This document shows, in pieces, positions 27,325-36,000 of a DNA stretch of 47,732 bases. Below the pieces are notes generated by a model. That model saw only the letters and a list, made by a program, of their open reading frames with translations. It made no database searches and was not told where the DNA came from. The position numbers and the translations under genes are program-made. The DNA is from Ignavibacteria bacterium (GTDB lineage Bacteria > Bacteroidota > Ignavibacteria > Kapaibacteriales > UBA2268), in contig JAOADV010000016.1 of the NCBI GenBank assembly GCA_026417135.1, positions 1-47,732 of the forward strand, written 5' to 3'. Numbering within the stretch: the first letter of the stretch is position 1; every line of letters starts with the position of its first letter.

Positions 27325-28256
27325 AATTTAATGTCGTAATATACGCTGAACCGATGAAAAATTGCCGAAACTCCAACTTGGGAAATTGCATAGTCGAAAT
27401 TAAAATCCTTGAATTTAATACCTAAGCCACCAGAAAAGCCAGAAAGCTGTTTATCCTTTGAATGAGTTGAATATTTACGAATATTGTTGTCGTAGCCTAA
27501 TCGAAGATTAATGTATTCCCCAAAATAAAATTCGCCGCCAAGCGAAAAGCGTAGAAATCTATCGAAAAAGTTAGGGGTATGATTTGCCAAGCTATAGAAA
27601 TTAAAATTCAATAAAAGAGGGAGCCCACGAAGTCTATGCGATACTCCTATCCGCACATCGAGTGGAAGGGGCTCTTGCACTCCATCGAAGGTTGAAAGTT
27701 GTTTGCCAAAATGTAGAATTGAAAAACCAATACTTGTTCTATCTTCGGGCATTAGGTAAAGAAGCCCAAAATCGAAAGCCAACGCCAACGAAGAGTATTT
27801 ATCGATGATAGATGAAATGAACTTTAAAGTACCGCCGTAAAATAAGTTAGTATCCAAAATATTGGCATAACTAAAGCCCAAAGAAAAGTCGTTTGCAGAA
27901 AAATTGCCAAGATATTGGCCATTTGCATCGGTGCGGTCGAAAGAGCCATAATTAGTGTAAGACCCCGAAAAAGCGAACCATCCAATTTTTTCCCAATTCT
28001 TGAAGAAAGTAACCGACCCAGAATTCACATCCAAAACGTGTTTGAAAAATGTTACCGAAAAATTTTTGTCGGCATTTGTTGCTACACTAGCTGGATTGAA
28101 GAACAAAGCAGACGGGTCGTCCACCATTGCAACAAAAGAACCTCCTAAGCCCGATGAGCGTGCGCTCCCAGTATACTTTAAAAAATTAAAGGGACTTTCT
28201 TTGGCATTTAAGATCAAGGGGACCAAGAAAATCCAGAACATCAAAATTTTTTTCAT
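27321..28256 (-). CDS. PorQ/PorV-like outer-membrane barrel of the type IX secretion system
   Basis: The 311-residue protein has a signal peptide (LMFWIFLVPLILNAKES). Its start FNFLKYTGSARSSGLGGSFV followed by DDPSALFFNPA is the hallmark of the PorV/PorQ-type (UPF0164) barrels. The rest consists of amphipathic strands, ending in an aromatic-rich C-terminus as expected for an outer-membrane barrel. PorQ sits with PorU, PorV and PorZ in the surface complex that processes T9SS cargo. The two large T9SS substrates in the window make that role sensible. PorQ is the preferred family member but not certain. It overlaps lipB by four bases. Confidence 0.82.
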   Translation of the reverse strand: MKKILMFWIFLVPLILNAKESPFNFLKYTGSARSSGLGGSFVAMVDDPSALFFNPASVATNADKNFSVTFFKHVLDVNSGSVTFFKNWEKIGWFAFSGSYTNYGSFDRTDANGQYLGNFSANDFSLGFSYANILDTNLFYGGTLKFISSIIDKYSSLALAFDFGLLYLMPEDRTSIGFSILHFGKQLSTFDGVQEPLPLDVRIGVSHRLRGLPLLLNFNFYSLANHTPNFFDRFLRFSLGGEFYFGEYINLRLGYDNNIRKYSTHSKDKQLSGFSGGLGIKFKDFNFDYAISQVGVSAIFHRFSVYYDIKL

Positions 28257-28266
28257 TTTATACCTT

Positions 28267-28680
28267 TTAACAATTTTCCTTAATCCATTCTAAGAAAAAT
28301 TTAGGTGGGCGGACTGGAACAAATTTATCGGCTCGGACAAATGTATGAACTGTAAAGCCAGTTGCAATTTCTCTTTCGTTAGAAAATAAGTGATAATCGA
28401 AGCGAATCTTGGAATTTACCGACCTCGGGTCGAATGATGTTTGTATTTCGATTAAGTCGTCGTATCGAGCAGAACCTTTCCAGTTTATATGCGCTTCGAC
28501 AAGTGGTAGAATATACCCACGCGATTCGACTTCGGAATAAGGCAACCCAAAGTTTCTCATCAATTCTGTTCTTCCTTGTTCAAAATAACGAAGATAATTT
28601 CCATTGTAAACAATGCCCATTTTATCGACATCTGCGTATGGTATTCGAATAAATATTGAGTGAACAATTTGGTTGTTCAT
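28267..28680 (-). CDS. acyl-CoA thioesterase, YbgC/FadM hotdog family
   Basis: The 137-residue hotdog-fold protein has the family signature IPYADVDKMGIVYNGNYLRYFEQGR, in which the Asp is the catalytic residue. It hydrolyses acyl-CoA (4-hydroxybenzoyl-CoA thioesterase type). In many bacteria such genes lie with tol-pal. Here it lies between moxR (8 bases) and the porQ-like gene (10 bases). The substrate is not readable. Confidence 0.9.
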   Translation of the reverse strand: MNNQIVHSIFIRIPYADVDKMGIVYNGNYLRYFEQGRTELMRNFGLPYSEVESRGYILPLVEAHINWKGSARYDDLIEIQTSFDPRSVNSKIRFDYHLFSNEREIATGFTVHTFVRADKFVPVRPPKFFLEWIKENC

Positions 28681-28688
28681 AACTAGCT

Positions 28689-29690
28689 TTATTTTAATTC
28701 TTTAAGTAAGCTTTCGATTATATCAGCAGTAGTTACATTTTCGGCTTCTGCATTAAAATTTGTAACCAAGCGGTGCCGAAGAACGGGAAGGGCAACAGAA
28801 CGAACATCGTCGATTTCGGGTGTAAAACGGCCATCCAAAGCACATCGACTTTTTGCCCCAAGAATAAGATACTGCGAAGCACGAGGTCCAGCACCGTAAC
28901 GTATATAATTTTCTATCATTTTCGGGGCTTGTCCATTCGGTCGAGTCATCCTCACCATTTTCACAGCAAAGTTAACGACATTTGAGGCAACTGGAATACG
29001 TCTGACTAAATCTTGGTATTGTATTATTTCTTGGGCAGAAAGAACCTTTTCTATCTTTGGTTGTTGCAATGATGTTGTGGTTTGGACAATTTCGACTTCT
29101 TCGTCGAAATTAGGATAATCCAACCAAAGATTAAACATAAATCTATCCAATTGTGCTTCTGGAAGGGGATATGTTCCTTCCTGTTCGATTGGGTTTTGAG
29201 TTGCAAGGACAAAAAAAGGCTCGTCGAGTTTATAAGTAACCCCAGCTGCTGTAACTTCGTGTTCCTGCATAGCTTCGAGTAAAGCCGATTGTGTCTTTGG
29301 TGGGGTTCGATTTATCTCGTCGGCAAGGATAATATTGGCAAAAATTGGGCCCTTTACAAACTTGAAACTTTTGCTTCCAGTTGTTACGTTTTCCTCGATA
29401 ATTTCTGTTCCCGTGATATCGGAAGGCATAAGGTCGGGTGTGAATTGAATACGGCTGAATTTTAAATCGAGAGCAGAAGCCAAAGTTCGTATCATCAAGG
29501 TCTTTGCAAGTCCGGGAACTCCTATCAACAAACAGTTACCCCGCGAAAAGAGAGCCATCAAGAGCTGTTGTATAATGTCTTTTTGCCCAATGATAACTTT
29601 TGCAACCTCTCTTTGCACCAGATTAATTGCTTTTGCAAAGTTTTCAAGTAATTCTAAGTCTTTATCGTTTTTATCCATTGCTATGTTCAT
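28689..29690 (-). CDS. MoxR-family AAA+ ATPase
   Basis: The 333-residue protein has Walker A IGVPGLAKT, Walker B IILADEINRTPPKTQSALLE, sensor-1 LATQNPIEQEGTYPLPEAQL and a C-terminal lid. MoxR ATPases act as chaperones for metal-centre or membrane-complex assembly, usually with VWA-domain partners. No VWA or DUF58 gene is next to it here, because the downstream gene is the thioesterase. Another Met lies four codons after the chosen start and is a possible alternative. Confidence 0.93.
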   Translation of the reverse strand: MNIAMDKNDKDLELLENFAKAINLVQREVAKVIIGQKDIIQQLLMALFSRGNCLLIGVPGLAKTLMIRTLASALDLKFSRIQFTPDLMPSDITGTEIIEENVTTGSKSFKFVKGPIFANIILADEINRTPPKTQSALLEAMQEHEVTAAGVTYKLDEPFFVLATQNPIEQEGTYPLPEAQLDRFMFNLWLDYPNFDEEVEIVQTTTSLQQPKIEKVLSAQEIIQYQDLVRRIPVASNVVNFAVKMVRMTRPNGQAPKMIENYIRYGAGPRASQYLILGAKSRCALDGRFTPEIDDVRSVALPVLRHRLVTNFNAEAENVTTADIIESLLKELK

Positions 29691-30033
29691 TAAAAAGTTG
29701 AATGACGACCAAAATAAAACAAAATTGAATTTTACTGCAATTTATTTGCTCTTTATTTTAAAATATTTGTTTAAAAACATTTCTTTCAATTAGTCGTAGT
29801 TGAACAAATTGTCAGCTCGGATTCATTTCTCGGCTGTGTAGCCATTATAGTGAAAGTGAGAATGAAAAATTGCTGTTAAACCTTTTGATAACATAAATTT
29901 CGACGTTGATGAAATTTGAATCCAAGTAATCTTAGTTTAAATAATCAGTAATTTTGGTTCTTAATTTTGTTTGGGTAATATTCTTTGAATTTAACTCTGT
30001 TGAAGTTGGGTCGAGATTTATTTTAATAAAATT
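29691..30033. other. AT-rich gap, no gene seen
   Basis: This stretch lies between the gcvT stop and the moxR start, both leftward genes. It should contain the moxR promoter and the gcvT terminator. I see no strong hairpin, conserved RNA or open frame in it. Confidence 0.5.
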
Positions 30034-31122
30034 TTAAACAAAAGGTAGTTTAACAACTTTTGCAGGGAAAAACTTTCCGCGTGCTTCAATTTCTATTATA
30101 GTTTCGGGCTGCGAAAATTCGCTCCGTACATAACCCAATCCAATTGGTTTTTCAAGAATTGGGGAAAGATTTCCACTTGTTACGAACCCAATTTCATTTC
30201 CATCGGTAAAAATTTTGTGATTTTGACGAGGAATAAAATTGCTACTTTCTACAATAAAGCCAACAAGTCTTCGCGCTGGTCCTTCTTCTTTTACTTTTGA
30301 AATAACATCGCTACCGTTGAATTGTCCTTTGTTAAGCTTAGTTATCCATCCCAATCCTGCTTCGATAGGGTTTGTCCTGGCATCAATATCATTTCCATAA
30401 AGGCAATATCCTTTTTCCAAACGTAAAGTATCTCGGCAGCCCAATCCGACTGGCTCGATATTGAATTCCTTCCCAGCATCGAAGATTGAATTCCATATAT
30501 GCTTTGCCAATTCGAAATCGCCACGAAAGTAAAGCTCGAAACCTAATTCTCCTGTGTATCCAGTTCTTGATATGATTAAATCGACATCGGCAAGCTTCCC
30601 AAAAACAAAAGAGTAAAAAGGAATTGACCCAAGTTCGATATTAGTTAGTTTTTGAAGCGAAACAAGAGAGTTCGGTCCTTGAACAGCAAGAAGATTAATT
30701 TCGTCGCTTACATTTTTAAGTTTTACATCAAACCCTTTCGAATTTTCGAGAAGCCAGTTGAAATCCTTATCGATGTTTGCAGCATTTACTACAAACATAA
30801 ACTTGTTCTCTTCCAATCTATAAACTATAAGGTCGTCGACAATTCCACCGTCGTGGTAGCACATCGCAGAGTATTGTGCTTTGCCAGGAATTAGCTTGCT
30901 TGCATCATTAATTGTAACTTTTTGGACGAAAGATAGCGAATCCGAGCCTTCGATTTCAAATTCGCCCATATGGGAAACGTCGAATACTCCAACGCTTTGC
31001 CGAACTGCTTTGTGCTCGAATATTATTCCATTCTTGTAATGTATGGGCATTTGGAAGCCAGCAAACTCGACCATCTTGGCACCAAGTTCCTTATGAATTT
31101 GATTAAATATAGTTAGTTTCAT
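30034..31122 (-). CDS. gcvT: glycine cleavage system T protein (aminomethyltransferase)
   Basis: The 362-residue enzyme transfers the methylene unit from the H-protein lipoyl arm to tetrahydrofolate and releases ammonia. Typical blocks are present: FAGFQMPIHYKNGIIFEHKA, VGVFDVSHMGEFEIEG (with the catalytic Asp of the DVSHMGE motif region), ISRTGYTGELGFELYF, and GLGCRDTLRLEKGYCLYGND. gcvH and gcvP are not adjacent, so the complex is encoded in pieces. The upstream neighbour is a ComEA-like gene on the same strand. Confidence 0.95.
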   Translation of the reverse strand: MKLTIFNQIHKELGAKMVEFAGFQMPIHYKNGIIFEHKAVRQSVGVFDVSHMGEFEIEGSDSLSFVQKVTINDASKLIPGKAQYSAMCYHDGGIVDDLIVYRLEENKFMFVVNAANIDKDFNWLLENSKGFDVKLKNVSDEINLLAVQGPNSLVSLQKLTNIELGSIPFYSFVFGKLADVDLIISRTGYTGELGFELYFRGDFELAKHIWNSIFDAGKEFNIEPVGLGCRDTLRLEKGYCLYGNDIDARTNPIEAGLGWITKLNKGQFNGSDVISKVKEEGPARRLVGFIVESSNFIPRQNHKIFTDGNEIGFVTSGNLSPILEKPIGLGYVRSEFSQPETIIEIEARGKFFPAKVVKLPFV

Positions 31123-31149
31123 TTCTTTACCTTGTTTAATACACTAATT

Positions 31150-31638
31150 TTAGAATGTAATAAATTTTATGATTTTTTCGAGCTTCTTTTTTCCTATTCC
31201 TTTGATTTTCAACAAATCTTCCGGTTTGCGGAAAGGTGTTTTTTCTCTATAATCAATAATCATTTGTGCGGTAGTTTCTCCGATTCCAGGTAGCCTCATC
31301 AATTCAACTCTGGAAGCTGTATTAATGTTGATTTTTATTGTGGTATCGGAATCAGTTAATTTAGAGTAGTCCCTTTTGTTCCCTTTGCCTGGTTGATTTA
31401 TAGTATCTATTGGATTACCATAAATATCTGTCCCAACGAAAGTTTTTTTCTCTTCTTCGGCCAGAGAGTCAATCGCTCTTAAAATAAAATACGACAATTG
31501 CTCTGATTTTTCGTCTCGGTTTAACCCTTTAAAAACAGACCCAATGAATAGTCCTAAAAAAATTATTATTAAAAAAATAACTTCTTGTTTTGTAAAGGAA
31601 AAATTATTTCGGAAAAAGTTTACAAACTTCTCAAACAT
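31150..31638 (-). CDS. ComEA-like helix-hairpin-helix membrane protein
   Basis: The 162-residue protein has one N-terminal membrane helix (VIFLIIIFLGLFIGSVF). It has a charged linker and, in the last 65 residues, tandem helix-hairpin-helix motifs (ININTASRVELMRLPGIGET and LLKIKGIGKKKLEKI). This is the layout of ComEA proteins, which bind DNA at the cell surface during natural transformation. Similar proteins also occur without a competence role. No comEC is in the window. Confidence 0.88.
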   Translation of the reverse strand: MFEKFVNFFRNNFSFTKQEVIFLIIIFLGLFIGSVFKGLNRDEKSEQLSYFILRAIDSLAEEEKKTFVGTDIYGNPIDTINQPGKGNKRDYSKLTDSDTTIKININTASRVELMRLPGIGETTAQMIIDYREKTPFRKPEDLLKIKGIGKKKLEKIIKFITF

Positions 31639-31651
31639 ATAAGCTCCATAA

Positions 31652-32188
31652 TTATTTGACTTTTTCTTTTGTTTTGTTCTTGGTTTTACTTTTTTTGGAG
31701 GTTGCCTCGTCTTTGGCTTGGGTCTTTTCCTTAATCAATTTATCTATTTCATCAAATTTTTCCTTTCTAAGTTTTTCGATTTCCGCCATAATTTGTTTTC
31801 TTTCCTTCTCGATTTTTGCTCTTTGTTGTTCGATAACCTTTTGAACATCCTTGTTAGCTTTTTCTTTGGCTTTGGCAATATCTTGCTTGGCTTTTTCCTT
31901 TGCAATCGAAATTGCTTCGCGGGCTTTGCGTTCTAACTCTTTAATTTTTCTTTTGGCTTCCTTTTCAGCTTCTTTAATTTTCCTTAAAGCTTCGGCGCGC
32001 ATCTCTCGAATTTCTTTGACATCGTCGAAATGCATTTGCTTTATAGAATCTTTTCTCATTTTGTTACTATCTTCAACAGAGCGTTTTTTCGTTTCCTTGT
32101 TATTAATATTGGCTTGGGCGTTGCTTACAAATTGTGCCAAAAAAAAGATAATTAAACCAAAGACAAGAGTTAAAAAGTATTTTTTCAT
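31652..32188 (-). CDS. exported coiled-coil protein, Lys/Glu-rich
   Basis: The 178-residue protein has a signal peptide (YFLTLVFGLIIFFLAQFVSNAQ). From about residue 55 it is a nearly continuous coiled coil of Lys, Glu, Ala and Arg with repeated EKAKQDIAKAKEKANKD-type heptads. The tail is Lys/Thr/Ser-rich. I know no specific family, and low-complexity composition makes homology unreliable. It lies 13 bases upstream of the ComEA-like gene and is probably co-transcribed. The mature protein would be periplasmic and strongly basic at its end, which could suit nucleic acid or cell-wall contact (inference). Confidence 0.75.
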   Translation of the reverse strand: MKKYFLTLVFGLIIFFLAQFVSNAQANINNKETKKRSVEDSNKMRKDSIKQMHFDDVKEIREMRAEALRKIKEAEKEAKRKIKELERKAREAISIAKEKAKQDIAKAKEKANKDVQKVIEQQRAKIEKERKQIMAEIEKLRKEKFDEIDKLIKEKTQAKDEATSKKSKTKNKTKEKVK

Positions 32189-32876
32189 AATTCTCCAACG
32201 AAAAAGAAAGAAGCAAAAATATAAAAAAAGGACAAAAGAAAAAACAAAATAATGTTTTAATATAGTTATCTCCTGATTGGACTTAAATTCACTATAAATT
32301 AAAAATCAACCGAATCTTCAAGCAAAAGTACCATTCTTTTGTAATCAAGAATTTCTTACAAATCCACTATGGATGATAAACAAAACTGTACAGGCTGGAA
32401 GCCCGTGCTACCAGAAGTAGGAGAAGCATCCTTGCTTCTCCAAGTGGTAGGGCGGGCATTTTTGCTCGCAAAATTGCATTAAATCTTAGCTTTTTTGAAA
32501 GATGAAAAAACCATTCACGAATTGCCAAGGACTGTTTATTTTGAAGTTATTTCTTTTGCTGCGTAAAAGTGGATAGATTTCATCTTGTTTTATTTTCACA
32601 GAAGTAGTAATCTCTTGTTATGAATTACGACTGATGGAATATGAATTAATGTTTATATTTTTTAAAGCTAAATTTTTGTTTACAAGAGAAAACGATATTG
32701 GTTTTGATATTGTAGTTTAAAAAGTTGTTTATAAATTTTAGGGAAAGAGGAGAATTTTATTTTGTTTTTGGTCGCATTGGGTGTTTGAAAATATAGATAA
32801 GTTTAAAATTTCTTTTCAATGATTTGTAAAATAGATTTAACAACAGCAAACTTTTGTTGTGTATTTAGCAATTGAC
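32189..32876. other. gene-free intergenic stretch
   Basis: This lies between divergent genes. It contains the composite hairpin repeats at 32390-32470 and AT-rich sequence otherwise. No open frame of note and no recognisable RNA gene was seen. Confidence 0.55.
32390..32470. repeat. composite hairpin repeat, locus A
   Basis: Three units stand in a row. The first is ACAGGCTGGAAGCCCGTGC followed by TAC. The second is a hairpin GGAGAAGCA-TCCT-TGCTTCTCC (32420-32441, perfect 9-bp arms). The third is a hairpin GCGGGCA-TTTT-TGCTCGC (32452-32469, one G-U pair). The same unit types recur at 46627-46706. GTAG and CTAC occur at the edges. Confidence 0.8.
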
Positions 32877-32939
32877 AGTGTGTAAAAATTTACACACTTT
32901 CTTGTAAAAAAATGAGTGTTTTTTTCCACAAGTGGAAAA
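32877..32939. promoter_or_regulatory. two palindromes upstream of the large T9SS-substrate gene
   Basis: AGTGTGTAAA-AA-TTTACACACT (32877-32898, perfect 10-bp arms) and TTTTCCAC-AA-GTGGAAAA (32922-32939, perfect 8-bp arms) both have an AA centre. They lie 135 to 200 bases before the start codon. The symmetry and lack of a following T run suggest dimeric regulator sites rather than terminators. Confidence 0.4.
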
Positions 32940-33073
32940 TTTTGCACATAATTTCCTATTAAGAAGGTAACTTTTTGTCTATTTTTGCATTGGTTTACTT
33001 TGGATAATAGTCGATAATGGAAAAAATGTTCAAAATATATAGTGTTTTTGTTTCACCAAATGGAGGTATAAAA

Positions 33074-36000
33074 ATGAGACCTTCTTCGAATCATTTATCG
33101 CTTTTGGGAAGCCTTTTTGTAGCTTTCCTTCTCGCAGTTTTCCCATTCAAGTCTTATTCGCAGCCAGAAGGTTATTGCACCGTTTTCCCGGCAGATCCAT
33201 CGGGGTATACCTATGTTTATCAATACTGTTACGGCGGTATGTATTATGGTTACCTTACTAATGTTAGAATTGTTGATGCTGGAACTGGGGCTGTTATTCT
33301 CGACTGGTCCACTGGGGATAATAACTGCTACACAAACACAATGCAAGAAGCCAAACTAAAACTTGGAAAAAGCTACCAATTAACCTTTAAGTTCTTTATG
33401 CCATATTCCTGGTATTGCCAGTATATTAGACAATATGGATATAATAGCTATTGTTATGGTTTGGCTTGGCTCGACTGGAATATGAATGCCCGATTTAGCG
33501 ATGCCAACGAATTTTTAGGTGTTCAAACGTTGCAATTAACACAATGGGACGAAGCTACTTGTACGGGAACTTATGGTCCATTTACAATTAATGTTCCTAA
33601 CACTCAACAGGTTGGAAAGACAAGACTTCGTGTGGCACATAATATGTGGGGTCATTACGGTGGTACTGGAAGTACTGGCTGCCGTCTGTATTATGCTTAT
33701 GATTACCCACCTTATTTGTATTACTATGCATATGGTGAGGCCGAAGACTACATTCTTGAATTCCTACCAGATATAGAAGCTACTTTCCCTGCAGATGGAG
33801 ATGTTTTGCGTGCGAATGTAGCATACGATGGAGGTGCTCCTGATAGACCACGACCTATGCTTCGAATGGGTTCTACACAACCAAGTGGTGCTATATTGCG
33901 ATATCGAATTACTGGTCCACGTCCCTCGACAAGTGTTGTTTATGAAGGGTTAGACCCAGCAACTGGTTCTATCGATATAAATATGGGTGGCTTTAGGCAA
34001 TACAATATTCAAAGAGCTCGAGGTTCTTTTGCAATGGCTAATGGTGGTTTCCTTTCCAACCGAGGTGGAGAATATGTCCTTACTGCTAGTGTTGGTGGAA
34101 CTGCCCCGCCAGCAGAAACACGAGCTTCTTTCACTGTTGCTTGGGATAACGACCTTTCTGTCAATGCTGTACAATCTCCAAGGACAAATCTTGCCCCACG
34201 CTTTACTAAATATTTACGAGGACAAAGTATAGGAGTTGTCGTAACTTTCCACAATACTGGGCTGAACAATATTACCGAATTTTACGGAACTGTGCGTATA
34301 TTCGACCCCAGTGGTACCCAAGTTTACAATAGAACAATTCATTATGATGCTAATAATAATCCTGCACACTCGCCTATTGCTCCGGGTCAGAAAATTGACC
34401 TAACATTCCCTGCGTTTTCATCGAATACCATTGGTATATTTAAGATCAGGGTTGAATGCGACCTTCGAAGTGCAATCGACCAGGAAGCATTTAACAATAC
34501 GTTTCCACGTCAAGGAGACCCAGATTATACATTTGAAATTGCTTATGAATTCCAAGTTAAGGCAAATCGTGTTGTCCGACCAGCACTTAATCAACAATTA
34601 ATTGGGAACCGTCCAATTATTCCAACAGGTGAACTTAAAAATGAGGGAATTTATTTAGCTTCCGAATTTCCAGCAACCTTGCTCTTCTATCGTTTGCCTG
34701 ACTCCACAAATCCTGTTTATTCAAGTACAATCACTATCACCGATATTCAATCTGGGCGATATAATACAAAGACTTTCGACTTCGATGTTTTCATCCCACG
34801 CCTTAGCGGTAATTATATGGCTAAGTTAATTGCGCAACATCCAGAAGACCCGGTTCGTGAAGATGATACCGTTCGTTCTTACTTCACGGTGCTTGGCGGT
34901 CTTGCTGGTGTTTACCAAGTTGGGTCGGGGCAACGATTTCCGACTATTGACTCTGCGATGAATGCGTTGTACTATTTCGGCTTGGCTGGTAATGTTGTTT
35001 TCGAACTTACCGATAGTTACTATCAAGTTACTGCGAGGACATCGGTAGAGCCCAATGCTCCCGCTTGGGATTTCCGCGGTATGATACTTGCTCTTGGATA
35101 TAACCCAGATTTGAACACAACTTATACAGTAACCTGGCGGCCATCAACCCAACGTTCATTAACAAAAGGTAGTATTACAATTGATTTGGTTTCTCCAAGA
35201 ACTGGTGTTGGTATTGCGTTTGGCCAATCGCTGAGAATTTCCAATCCATATTCTGTATATCGTGAGTATCTAGCTATGGGTACTATTTCCCGTAGATATG
35301 TTAACTCACCTGGGCATATAATCTTTGATGGTGGTTCCCAAAAGTCGATTAAATTGAGATTAATTAGTGGTTCACGAGGTGGCCAAGCAGTTTACCTTGG
35401 GCCTGGTTCGAGCAATATAACTATAAAGAATCTGATTATCGAAAACGGAACCTCAGCCATAGCCGATAGAGTTTGGCTGCCAATGACTGCATACAGCCCC
35501 ATTTACGGCTTTACCTATACTCCCGATACATTATTATCAGGTACTCAAGTATTTAGCTACTCGGCTGGTGTGGTTTCCCGAGCATATATCCCATTCGATG
35601 AACGAGAGCGAGAGCAATTTGCTTTGATGGCGCTGGATACCCTACCAAATACAAACAACGTAATTGAAGGAAATGAAATCTATGGCTTTGGCTATGGTAT
35701 TGTATCTCTTGGCTTTGGACAACTCTGGCGTGGCGATAACTACGTGAAATATTATAACAGAAATAATACTTACGCAAATAATACAATATACAATGTAAGA
35801 CGAGCTGGTATTTTCTTAGGTTACGAGCAAAATTCTCAAGTTATTGGCAATAGGATTTACAATGTAAATGGTGGAAGCGAAGTTGCTTTCGGAATTGCAC
35901 TTGGCGGCGAAGGTTCGTCTGCTTACAAAGGATATAATAATATTAATGTAACTATTTCCCAAAACGAAATTAGCGGAGTAAGTTCAAATGTTGGTTCTTT

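Noticed and set aside
31656-32252. Plus-strand hydrophobic frames opposite the coiled-coil gene
   Set aside because: Antisense of Lys/Glu-rich codons gives Phe/Leu/Ser-rich shadow proteins; the minus frame has a signal peptide and a coherent coiled coil.
32390-32470. CRISPR-like or attachment-site interpretation of the clustered repeats
   Set aside because: Units are few, self-complementary and differ in sequence, with no regular spacers, cas genes or integrase.
33017-33073. Upstream start for the giant T9SS protein
   Set aside because: It places 19 residues before a clear signal peptide, while ATG 33074 has GGAGG at good spacing.
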